Assembly: GCA_026770575.1 (NCBI GenBank)
Contig: MU657955.1
Span: 1 to 15,570 of the forward strand
DNA length: 15,570 nucleotides
Source: Pelagophyceae sp. CCMP2097
Taxonomy: Eukaryota; Sar; Pelagophyceae
Direction of reading: 5' to 3'
Below the pieces are notes generated by a model. The model worked only from the letters and a program-made list of their open reading frames with translations, was not told where the DNA came from and ran no database searches. How positions within the stretch are numbered: position 1 is the stretch's first letter; every line of letters begins with the position of its first letter. Position numbers and translations under genes: made by a program. Positions 9,601 through 15,570 of this stretch are shown here, piece by piece.

Positions 9601-9720
9601 GTCGAAAGTAAAGCCGAGGGCCTCGCCGGTGTAGACGTCCCCGTTTGTATACTCCTCGCAAGTCCCATAGTCGATGGCCCCCACGCCCGCGATCAGCGCC
9701 AGGCACAGCACGGCGCGCAT
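6679..9720 (-). CDS. Secreted/membrane-anchored P-T-S-rich repeat protein with Cys modules
   Basis: Single-exon gene of 1013 residues. The ATG at 9720 is preferred over an upstream TTG because it begins a clear signal peptide (MRAVLCLALIAGVGA). Four small Cys-containing modules lie at about 17-55 (C21, C46, C47, C55), 342-367, 529-572 and 658-727. They are separated by long tandem P-T/S-x-x-P linkers, likely rigid and O-glycosylated. About 764-914 is a non-repetitive alpha/beta-looking domain with an RRRSLLAG element, vaguely SEA-like. After another P/T linker comes a transmembrane helix at ~975-995, mostly Ile/Val/Gly, and a short basic tail. The plan suggests a cell-surface or wall mucin/adhesin-like protein, as is common in stramenopiles; ligand and function are unknown. 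It converges with the helicase. Confidence 0.88.
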   Translation of the reverse strand: MRAVLCLALIAGVGAIDYGTCEEYTNGDVYTGEALGFTFDQMASSCCFTFDENACSSTPTTLPSAAPTDIPTSAPSSMPTITSSPTATPTAAPSVKPTSMPTSAPTSVPTGMPSSMPSEAPTAIPTSSPLSMPTSSPSSTPTSMPSISSAPTGAPSTPPTSVPSSVPAPAPTVPLPTPTPTPTVKPTHKPTSANPTRAPTPAPTHKPTFKPTAKPSNMPTSMLSMEPTAVPTAAPTPAPSSVPSPMPSSSPSSSMPSTPPSVAPTTVPISTPTPVPTLPDLPSPTPTLPPTPKPTVTPPSPTPTVSPTVKPTVSPTAQPTPVPPTNAPTPKPTPAPTSAPSLGECVQRITDYCGCSYTFAGVAETVAPSPVPSPVPSSAPSIPMPSGTPSAKPSPSPTSTPMPSGVPTSVPSAKPSSVPSGAPSYAPTSVPSSAPSYVPTSAPSYTPSSAPSSAPSSMPSSQPSGMPITEPSGAPTSVPTAVPTAVPTFQTPVPTVAPTFQTVPPTTKFAPSSTPTSTPSSTPTAVPTAICPGFAYLGGSSQASRMLQVVGDKSNKIEYNDACCRFKQVSCPTALPTAMPSYEPTAAPSSAPSYVPTAAPSYLPTPAPSVSPSMTPMPSGIPSTSTPTTPGPTPAPTTLTPTPAPSTAAPSGMPTVCECVMYTANDRTMASFVKQSNGFYFGSLPAPSPGFTKIKNGLKDGFTVADYLEAKKNVAPTSFKDKCLYVEEAKPTSAPSSVPTPMPSTVMPSNVPSNAPSTPSPTVQPVKASLSAGLFFQTGLTPTAFLANEKARQAMIKSLAKTSGQAAANIKIKNAKLSARRRSLLAGELQIDYSITVILTGAKGAKVLALAQAQMTALALRIKTALADGSYFANLQSELVLDGFDITFFGTVDTALSEASALAGATTFAIAVDSPMPSSAPTATPTNAPTPIPSLTFSPTAKPTPAPTPVPVPTMPQPTSTASKKKKPTDNTTIIIIIVVVVGGGVILIGSAVAFMLARGRGHAVAKVNAETY
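8137..9552. repeat. Minisatellite-like coding repeats of the P-T-S linkers
   Basis: Within the surface-protein gene the plus strand shows long runs of degenerate 12-18-bp units around gtcggcgtcggc/gaaggcacggaagtc, coding for P-T-x-x-P-S/T on the minus strand. Blocks are at about 8700-9552 and 8137-8622, with shorter ones at about 7760-7985 and 7440-7540. Repeat-length changes are expected between strains. Confidence 0.85.
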
Positions 9721-10377
9721 CGTGCACGCGGCGGGGCACGGGGGCGTGGCGGGCAGCGCGGCGGAGGACGCAGCGAGTCGGGAAGGTTCGTACTTCGGTA
9801 AAACGGGTGCAAAAATCCGGCCAAAATCGGACCTTTTCTTGCACTTTCCTGCTTTTCCTGGTTCTTTCCTAGACAACGGACGGGAAAGGGCCGTTGAACA
9901 ACGACCCGAAACCGCCCACCCGCTGAAACGGACCAGAATTTGACCGTTAACGGAGTATATTTAATACTGATGCTATTTTCGTGATCCTTGTTTTCGTGAA
10001 ATTGGTGGTTTGCGCATCAATCCTCAGAAACTTCTTCAAGCAATTCTGAAACGCATCAAGTTTCTAAACTTTAAGGCATCATTTGACTTAAATGATGTGC
10101 GAAAACAAAAAATGACTTGAAAGTTGGCCTTTTTTTTAGATTGGACTTTTTTGCAATCTTTGAGATTTACTTGTTTGAAATGAGTGGTCAAAGGTGATAA
10201 CGTCTTTCAAGATTCATCCGGAATTTCTAGCTAAACGTAGGAATTCCTAAATGTTTGAAGATTGTTTCTCTTTTCAATATAACCGTTGAAGGTAAATTCT
10301 GGGTCAATTTTAGGCATGGAGGATATTTCGCGATTATGCGGAGAGCTTTTCGGCGAAATGACAATCGTGTCGTCCGA
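9721..10377. other. AT-rich non-coding stretch upstream of the surface-protein gene
   Basis: The first ~180 bp resemble a normal 5' flank. From about 9950 to 10430 base composition falls to clearly AT-rich, unlike anything else in the window, with no credible ORF. A small hairpin lies at 10076-10100 (catcattt...aaatgatg). The stretch runs into the right inverted repeat. Confidence 0.65.
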
Positions 10378-10673
10378 CACTGTCGAATTCGCTTAACAGA
10401 AATCGCCAAATTTAACTATTTTTAGCGCGTGCGTTCTTGCCGCCCCCTCCAGTCGCACTATTTGCCGCCTCGGAGACCAGCGCGCGAAGAAGAAACTTCC
10501 CAAACCGCGAAAAATCAAAAAACACTAAAGGAAGCAAGGAAAGGTCGTACAACTTGGACAGTCGCGATCGGGCACGGTGCCCCATCACGACTGTCCAAGT
10601 TGTACGCACTGTCCTTGGCGCCTTTATCGACTTTTAATTTGGGTACTGAGGGTTTAGACTTGATTAACTACTA
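10378..10673 (-). repeat. Right copy of the ~295-bp inverted repeat
   Basis: This is the reverse-complement partner of 1-293. The outer end is the 23-bp exact match at 10651-10673, and the inner end is 'cactgtcgaatt' at 10378-10389. Base 10674 onward ('aattaagcag') is flank. A target-site duplication cannot be tested, because the sequence left of base 1 is not in the window. No ORF follows the inner edge in the minus direction for ~650 bp, unlike the left copy. Small frames beginning with an M/L-PPPPV peptide occur in both copies, but they simply reflect DNA conservation. Confidence 0.88.
10546..10606. repeat. 61-nt near-perfect palindrome in the right repeat
   Basis: The 30-nt arms (10546-10575 and 10577-10606) pair at 28 of 30 positions around one central base. 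The core 'gggcac/gtgccc' is shared with the left-copy palindrome, while the outer arms differ from it in sequence but remain self-complementary. Confidence 0.9.
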
Positions 10674-11034
10674 AATTAAGCAGCTTTCGCAGAGACTCGC
10701 CAAAATAAGGGTAGTTCATGACAAGCCAACAAGCGCCTCCAGGGCGTCTCGTGGTGGTGGTTGGCGTGGCGCCACTCATCATTCAAGGGCAAAAATAAGT
10801 TAAATAATTTCCGGTGATAATCTAATTCGACAGTGCGGCGCGTCATACAATTGTAGATCTGGAAACTCGTACGGACCGTCCGATGGCAACGGCATCCCCG
10901 AGCGGCCTCGCCGCCGGCTCGCCGCCGTCCGGCGCACTCGCGCGGCGCACGCCTCTGCGGTCGTCGCCCTCGAGCGGACCAATACAGCGCACGTTTCTGC
11001 GGTCGACGCCCCCGAGCGCGCCTTTGACGCCGAG
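10674..11034. other. 5' flank of the BTB gene with a repeat-edge motif
   Basis: This is the region outside the right inverted repeat. Bases 10791-10835 resemble the inner edge of the inverted repeats: an A-rich start, 'agttaaat', and an exact 12-bp 'aattcgacagtg'. The frame of the BTB gene is open from 10804 but has no ATG before 11035, so part of this stretch could be coding if there is an upstream exon. Confidence 0.55.
10791..10835 (+). promoter_or_regulatory. Third, partial copy of the repeat's inner edge
   Basis: It ends with 'aattcgacagtg', identical to 282-293 and to the reverse complement of 10378-10389. The preceding ~30 bp share an A-run and 'agttaaat' with the right copy. It points toward the downstream BTB gene, just as the left copy points toward the phosphoesterase. 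It could be a promoter/leader motif or a remnant of the repeat family. Confidence 0.45.
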
Positions 11035-11724
11035 ATGGCCCAGCTCGCCAACGACCGCCGCGCGCTCGAGGACGATCGCGCGGCCTTGATCAAGGACACG
11101 GACGTGAAGCTCGCGCGCGGAGAAGAAATGCAGCAGCGCATGCGCGCGGCAGCGCCGCCGCCCGACGACGTCTTCAAGCTCAACGTGGGCGGCGCGCGCT
11201 TCGAGACGTCAAGGGCCGTGCTGACAAAAGTGGAGGACTCGATGCTCGGGCGCATGTTCGGCCGCTGCGACGCGATGCTGCAGTCCGATCCCGTGGATGG
11301 GTCTATCTTCATCGATCGCGACGGCGAGCGGTTCCGAGTGATCCTCGACATCCTCCGCGGCGATCCTCCCGACGGCCCGCGCGTGCAGAGGGCGATCCGC
11401 GCGGTACCCGAGGCTGCGCACGAGGCGCTGATGCAGGAGCTGGGCTATTTCGGCCTCGAGGCTTCCGTGTTCGGCGTGCGGCCCTGGACCGACGACGCGG
11501 CGTTCCGGTTGCCGGTCCGATTGCCGGTGATGAGCATAGGGCGTCTTGTTGCCGTGCTTGCTGAATGGCGTTTTTGTTTTTGGTGTTTTTGTGTTGCTTG
11601 CTTAAGATCCACCCTGGGTGGGGCTGGCCCAAGAGTGTATGCCCGTCTAAGCGGTGACAAAGTCAGGCACCCGAGCAAAAATGCCCGGATGACATGCCTG
11701 CGGAGGCCGTTCTCGCGACAGTGA
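11035..11724 (+). CDS. Coiled-coil plus BTB/T1 (KCTD-type) domain protein
   Basis: Frame of 229 residues from the ATG at 11035. Residues 1-40 are charged and predicted to form a coiled coil (repeated A/L/D/R heptads). A BTB/T1 potassium-channel-tetramerisation domain runs from about 46 to 145: F-K-L-N-V-G-G-A-R-F-E-T-S at the start, then FIDRDGERFRVILDILRG and LGYFGLE near the end. The family mediates oligomerisation, commonly as a cullin-3 adaptor in KCTD proteins; there are no transmembrane segments, so it is not a channel. The last ~70 residues, after PWTDDAAF, look non-domain and compositionally odd (Cys/Trp/Phe run over a T-rich DNA stretch) and may be read-through of an intron or 3' UTR. 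The frame is open upstream to 10804 without an ATG, so the true start may lie in another exon. Confidence 0.78.
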   Translation: MAQLANDRRALEDDRAALIKDTDVKLARGEEMQQRMRAAAPPPDDVFKLNVGGARFETSRAVLTKVEDSMLGRMFGRCDAMLQSDPVDGSIFIDRDGERFRVILDILRGDPPDGPRVQRAIRAVPEAAHEALMQELGYFGLEASVFGVRPWTDDAAFRLPVRLPVMSIGRLVAVLAEWRFCFWCFCVACLRSTLGGAGPRVYARLSGDKVRHPSKNARMTCLRRPFSRQ

Positions 11725-11942
11725 TGCCGCGCGACCTACCGTGCGAGTATGGGCACCAGGCACTCTGGCTCTTTGGACGCGCCGCTGGGGAAGCCTTATG
11801 GGGGGCGATGGCGTCGAGGGAATAGTCGTGCGCAGCCGGAATGTGGATGTACCGCGTCGCGGCCCAGGCATGGCCTGGGTCTTTTCCTCCGAGAGAGTGC
11901 GTTTTAACCCCTGAGCTAAGATAGAAATTTTGCAAGTCTTAC

Positions 11943-12036
11943 AAAAAAAGAAAAAAAGAAAAAAGAAAAGAAAGAAAGAAAGAAAAAGAAAAAAGAAAAG
12001 AAAAAAGAGGTTTAAAAGAAAAAAGAAAAAGGAAAA
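11943..12036 (+). repeat. Polypurine (A/G) tract
   Basis: About 68 consecutive purines (11943-12010) of the (A3-7 G)n type are followed by a three-T interruption and another ~23 purines. This is an R-Y mirror-like tract capable in principle of triplex formation. Confidence 0.9.
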
Positions 12037-12343
12037 ATGTTGTGAAAACAACAGATTTAGATCAAGTCCAGGAAGAGGCCGAGCGACAGACGCCGCGCCG
12101 CGACGTCGTCGGGCGGGTTGGGCATGAGCGGGTCCAGGCGTTTCAAGTCAACGCCTCGCCAGTTACCTAGGGGGGCCGTAATCGAGCGGGGTGCCACTCA
12201 ATCACACCTTCGCATCACTTGGGCATCTCTCAAGATAGTTGACACGAGTGGCTCCAGACTCGTAGCCCTGAAGGTGGGGCGTTTGGGGAAAGGACGCCGA
12301 GGCTGTGGTGATGGGGTTAGAGGGTGCCGGAGGCGGTTGTCCT

Positions 12344-12368
12344 GTTTTTGTTTTTGTTTTTGTTTTGG
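12344..12368 (+). repeat. (GTTTTT)n microsatellite
   Basis: About four tandem 6-bp units. A similar T/G-rich patch lies at 11567-11594 inside the BTB reading frame. Confidence 0.8.
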
Positions 12369-12403
12369 GTGATCGTCGTCCAGCTGGCCCAGGGAAAATA
12401 CAT

Positions 12404-14159
12404 TTATGACTCCCGACCTGCGCGAGCTGCTCCGACGACGCGGCCATATCGACCCTCGGTGACACGGTGGCTGACACACACGCGCACACGACCGTCGCGA
12501 GGTGCCTGATAACACGGGGCTGTGTAGTTTTCGATTCTACAATAATAATGGAGATGCCAATGTAATGCCCGACTTGGCTTCGTGGACGAGCAGGGGGAAG
12601 GCTCACGCGACGCGTGTCGTAGAAGAGCAGGGGGGAGGCTCACGCGGCGCGTGTCGTGGACGAGCAGGGGTTGGGCGGCAGACGGCCGGTAGCGACGCCG
12701 GTGCCCCGCCGCGGTCTTCCGAGCGGCGCCTCGAGCCGGGAGTCGAGCGGCGCGAGTGTCGTTTTCTTTTGCTGTCCGGGAGTCTGCTTTGAGCCGCGCT
12801 GCTGCGAGACCTGCACGCCGGGGCGTCTGCGCCGTATTTTGTTCTGCCAGCGCGTGCTGGGCCATGCCGCGATCGCGGTACCACGCCCGCGTCGCCGCGT
12901 CGCAGCTGACCACCAGTAAAGTGCGGCACCAGACGCGGACCGTGGAGCCGCAGGCCAGGTCGCGCCAGGTCACGTACGCTAAATCTTTCTTATCCGCTAG
13001 AGGGTCGTCCGGGTTCCAAATCGCGTCCTTTGGCAGCCTGGCGCGCCTTAGGAGGTTCGAGAAGTGGCCCACGCCCTCGGTGTGGACCTCCTTGACTTCT
13101 AAAGTGTCGTCGGCTAAAAAATAATGCAGAGTGTACCTGCGCCGGCCGCCCCCGGGCCGCTCCTCTTGGTAAGCGCAAAAGAAGCGCAAAACCTCGTGGC
13201 CGGCCTCGACGTAGATGCCCGTCGACATGTTGCCCGTGGAATGCTTGCTCGACCGCGCCACCGGGGCGGACGAGGGGCGGGAGAACTTGCCCGGCCGGGC
13301 TGTCAAGTCCGCGCGGTGCAGCTGCGACCGCACGGAGGCGCGCGACCGCGAGGCCTCGAAGCCGTCGTCCGGGTATTCCAAAGCCACGCCGAGCGGCGAC
13401 CCGACGTCGACCTCGTATAGTACTTTCGCGTGCGGGTGTCTGCCGCGTCAACAATCACAAACTTCTTGCCGAAAATCTCAACCTCCGCGCCAACATAAAA
13501 AGCCCGCCACCTGCAAAGCGCCGCCGCCGGGCCCGGAGACTCTGGACCGCTTCAAGAGTTTTCCCTGCATGTAGCCGCTGTTTTGGAGCCGCGGTTCGTC
13601 CACGCCGACCGTCGAGTCCATCGGGTAAAAAGTCACCAAGCACTTGCGCACGCGCGGGTTCTCGTACGGCACGCTCTTCTGCGTGTACCTATCAGTGGGG
13701 CGTCGAGAGGGGCGGGGACTCCCGAAAAGGAGAGGGTGTAAGAAGGGAGCCGCCTCCAAGGGAGCCGCCTCCAAGGGGGCCGTCTCGAGGGAGCGGCATA
13801 TACGAGGCGAACTGTCTCGAGGAGGCCGCCTGGGGCCCACCTCTCGGAAATAAAGGCCCGGGCTTGAAGACGCTGAAGACGCGGGGCTTGCGCTCCAGGA
13901 TGGGTTCGTCAAAGTACGCGAAGAAGCGGAGCTGCTCCGGCGCGCGCGAGGCGCCGCCCGAGGCGCGCGAGGTGCCGAAGATGCCCGTGTCAAACGTCGG
14001 CCGCGGCGCCGCCCCGAGGGGCAACATGGCCGCGCCGTCGGGCGCAAAGCTCGGGGACCGCCGAAGAGACAGGTTGAGCGGGTTGCCCACGCTCTCGCGC
14101 GAGTTGAGGCCGCGCCGCGACGACGCCGAAGCCGGCCGCTGCTGGAAGGAGCGCTGCAT
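12404..14159 (-). CDS. EFHC/RIB72-type axonemal DM10-domain gene, fragmentary
   Basis: EFHC1/RIB72 proteins are ciliary doublet-microtubule inner proteins with three DM10 domains and an EF-hand. Here the ATG at 14159 begins a low-complexity N-terminus. DM10-1 is split: its start (LRFFAYFDEP) ends near 13880; its middle (PRVRKCLVTFYPMD, then NSGYMQGKLLKR) is an exon ending at 13548 after an intron of ~190 bp with unresolved ends; its last part (FYVGAEVEIFGKKFVIVD) starts at 13510 after a 37-bp GT-AG intron. A two-base offset at 13414-13424 then shifts the frame. DM10-2 is complete (VLRFFCAYQE, TLHYFLADDTLEVKEV, to YRDRGM near 12863). DM10-3 and the EF-hand are absent; the frame runs through minisatellite to a stop at 12404. 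It is either a truncated gene or a decaying pseudogene; the homology itself is clear. Confidence 0.72.
12581..12673. repeat. 37-bp tandem repeat (2.5 copies)
   Basis: Units at 12581-12617 and 12618-12654 agree at all but a few positions, and a partial third copy starts at 12655. The array lies just where the DM10 gene loses homology. Confidence 0.85.
13511..13547 (-). other. 37-bp intron in the DM10 gene
   Basis: On the minus strand it begins GTCCAG and ends TTGCAG. Removing it joins GKLLKR to WRAFYVGAEVEIFG in frame, restoring the DM10 order. Without it the frame stops at once. Confidence 0.65.
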
Positions 14160-15278
14160 GGCCCACCGACACGGCGGGGATACGCTTGCTTCTCGGGCCT
14201 TCCGTTTCCCCCCTGGACCCTGTGGACCCGAGGAAAGCGAGCCCTGCAGCCAGTTGACCTCGATTGCTTTGCGGCACGCTTGCGCCGCGTGGCCGGGGTG
14301 GCCGCAGTACGCGCACAGCGATGTGTCGTGGTAGACCAAGTTTCGCGCGGCGACGAGGTCGCCTGCGCCAGCCGCGCCGGCGCCGTGCTGCGGCGGTGGC
14401 GTGAACGCAAGGAGGCTGAGCGGGTTGGTGAGCTGGAGGTTGAAGAGCTCCTTCTTCATGTCGACGAGCGAAGTGCCCTTGCGCGTGAACTCGTCACGCA
14501 GGTGCTGCAGCGTCGGCGAGTCTAGCGCCTTGATGAAGTAGTGGCGCAAGGCATCGGCGGGCATGGACTGCCCCGTGGCGGTTTTGAAGTCGTTGACCGC
14601 CTTTAGCATGGTGATGACCAGCTTAGTTACGCTGCGTCCCGCCGCCTCGAGGGACAGGTCGTGCAGCACCAGCATTGCGGCGGCTGCATCCACCCCGGCG
14701 TCGCCCGCGATGAACGAGTTGTACGACGCGCGCGCGACGGCCCCGCCGTGGCGTGAGCCGATGTTCTGGACGAACGCGACGGCCGAGTCCGCGTCACCTT
14801 TGCCCGCTAGCGCCAGGAACAAGAGGGCCGCGCCGAGGTCGCGGTCGACGTCCGCGTCGGCCTCGATGGCCGCCGTGTTGGGCGGTTTCTCGACGAGGCC
14901 GTCGAACCCCTCCTGCAGCCCCAGCTGCAAGAGGAGCTTGGCCACCATGGCCTTGTCGCCGAGCGGGGAGCCCGTGATGTCAAACACGAATACGCCGGAG
15001 AGGAGCAGCTTCTGTGAAATGCGCGGGATGGTCGGCGCCGCGGCCTCGATGGCTTTTCGCGTCGCGTTGGACGACAGCGGCGAATCCGCGGTGTCCGCGT
15101 CGTCGTCGCCGTCCGGGCGCTGTGGTGCGTCTGGCGTGCGCGATGGCACGTCGGCGTCGGCGTCAGCGCTGGGCCGGCCCGGTGCCGGCGTGCGCGTGGC
15201 GCTGGCGTCGGACGAGGTCCCGGGGCCCCCTGGGGCCCCCAAGGGGTCTGATTTCGAGCCCGGTTTCTTCGGCGGCAT
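13692..15278 (-). CDS. Gag-like zinc-knuckle ORF, open into the DM10 gene
   Basis: The ATG at 15278 has good context (tagccATGc). The first ~100 residues are Pro/Asp/Ala-rich. Then comes a helical region resembling the Gag of Ty1/copia elements (LLLQLGLQEGF, an acidic stretch, repeated helices to about residue 270), followed by a perfect CCHC zinc knuckle, C-x2-C-x4-H-x4-C, at residues 322-335 (14274-14315). No protease, integrase or reverse transcriptase follows, so it is a Gag-only remnant or a domesticated Gag. The frame does not stop after the knuckle. It passes through the second 36-bp direct repeat, reaches the DM10 gene's own ATG (14159) in frame, and ends at 13692 in that gene's probable intron. 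The copia assignment is by pattern only; a RNA-binding role is inferred from the knuckle. Confidence 0.65.
   Translation of the reverse strand: MPPKKPGSKSDPLGAPGGPGTSSDASATRTPAPGRPSADADADVPSRTPDAPQRPDGDDDADTADSPLSSNATRKAIEAAAPTIPRISQKLLLSGVFVFDITGSPLGDKAMVAKLLLQLGLQEGFDGLVEKPPNTAAIEADADVDRDLGAALLFLALAGKGDADSAVAFVQNIGSRHGGAVARASYNSFIAGDAGVDAAAAMLVLHDLSLEAAGRSVTKLVITMLKAVNDFKTATGQSMPADALRHYFIKALDSPTLQHLRDEFTRKGTSLVDMKKELFNLQLTNPLSLLAFTPPPQHGAGAAGAGDLVAARNLVYHDTSLCAYCGHPGHAAQACRKAIEVNWLQGSLSSGPQGPGGKRKAREASVSPPCRWAMQRSFQQRPASASSRRGLNSRESVGNPLNLSLRRSPSFAPDGAAMLPLGAAPRPTFDTGIFGTSRASGGASRAPEQLRFFAYFDEPILERKPRVFSVFKPGPLFPRGGPQAASSRQFASYMPLPRDGPLGGGSLGGGSLLTPSPFRESPPLSTPH
13746..13790. repeat. 15-bp tandem repeat, three copies
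   Basis: The unit ggagccgcctccaag occurs twice exactly (13746-13760, 13761-13775) and once diverged (13776-13790). It lies in the probable intron inside DM10-1. Confidence 0.85.
14202..14237 (-). repeat. 36-bp direct repeat, inner copy
   Basis: Matches 15325-15360 at 34 of 36 positions in the same orientation. It lies 43 bp upstream of the DM10 gene's ATG. Confidence 0.9.
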
Positions 15279-15570
15279 GGCTAGGAGCCGGGCGCGAGTG
15301 TGCGCGTTACTGGGGCCCAATAACCCGTTTTCCCCCTGGACCCTGTGGACCCGAGGGAAGCACTCCAGCTCAGTATGAGGGAGTCGCGGCTGTTTCAAGT
15401 CCTCTTAAAACCGGATTTCATTTGAGTCTAAATTGAGAGCGATTTTCGCAAAAAAGTCCTCAACTCCGGGCTATAGCACGCGCCCCACCCATGGCGAAGT
15501 GGCGGTGGTTCGTGCGTTCGTTCGGGTCCACTGGCATCGCTTTGCGGTGGTTGTAAAGATTTTCAAGGGG
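15279..15570. other. Flank of the Gag-like ORF
   Basis: Apart from the 36-bp repeat, no gene or structured element was seen up to the window end. Confidence 0.5.
15325..15360 (-). repeat. 36-bp direct repeat, outer copy
   Basis: Partner of 14202-14237, 47 bp upstream of the Gag-like ATG. The two copies fall in different reading frames relative to the ORF, so the conservation is at DNA level, not peptide level. Confidence 0.9.

Larger units (their letters stand above)
11725..12403. other. Non-coding region with low-complexity DNA
   Basis: No gene was recognised. It contains a polypurine tract (11943-12036) and a GTTTTT array (12344-12368). Minus-strand frames across the tract encode only poly-Phe/Leu and are not credible. 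Confidence 0.65.

Noticed and set aside
8672..9634. Long plus-strand open frame coding a Val-Gly repeat protein
   Set aside because: It is the antisense of the P-T-S repeats; codons for Pro/Thr/Ser in one strand give stop-free Gly/Val in the other. No start context, domain or signal peptide.
1..10673. Polinton-like virus or virophage between the inverted repeats
   Set aside because: No capsid, packaging ATPase, integrase or DNA polymerase was seen, and the helicase is a multi-exon spliceosomal type.
11880..11925. tRNA-like D-arm (TTAGCTCAGG on the minus strand)
   Set aside because: No matching anticodon stem or T-arm (GGTTCGAATCC) follows; chance similarity.
15491..15558. Short ATG frame at the window end
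   Set aside because: About 20 codons with a nearby stop and no recognisable sequence; too little to support a gene.

Overview
The window looks like nuclear DNA of a GC-rich stramenopile alga, most likely a pelagophyte related to Aureococcus. This is an inference, not a database match. It rests on GC-rich coding sequence, very short GT-AG introns, a large secreted P-T-S-P repeat protein of stramenopile type, a MYND-RING-Sel1 protein and a BTB/T1 protein. No rRNA, tRNA or CRISPR array was found.

Layout. (1) 1-293 and 10378-10673 are two diverged copies of one ~295-bp repeat in inverted orientation; each carries a 61-nt palindrome. (2) Between them lie ordinary-looking cellular genes: an MPPED-type metallophosphoesterase with N-terminal SUMO-interaction-like repeats (349-1950, +); a ~0.8-kb non-coding gap; a MYND-RING-Sel1 protein (2739-3764, -) sharing a ~100-bp divergent promoter region with a multi-exon DEAH-box helicase closest to DHX35 (3866-6407, +); and a 1013-residue secreted or membrane-anchored P/T/S-rich protein (6679-9720, -), with an AT-rich non-coding stretch upstream of it. 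(3) To the right of the inverted repeat come a coiled-coil plus BTB/T1 protein (11035-11724, +), a low-complexity non-coding stretch with a ~95-bp polypurine tract and minisatellites, a fragmentary axonemal EFHC/RIB72-type DM10 gene (12404-14159, -), and a Gag-like zinc-knuckle ORF (from 15278, -) that stays open into the first DM10 exon.

The genes do not form a pathway. The most unusual points are the inverted-repeat pair with its covarying palindrome, a short motif from the repeat edge that recurs upstream of the BTB gene, the Gag-like cassette bounded by 36-bp direct repeats and read in frame into the DM10 gene, and the exon structure of the helicase, which includes a candidate GC-AG intron. 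No transposase or integrase was recognised, so whether the 10.67-kb inverted-repeat interval is one mobile element cannot be decided from this window.
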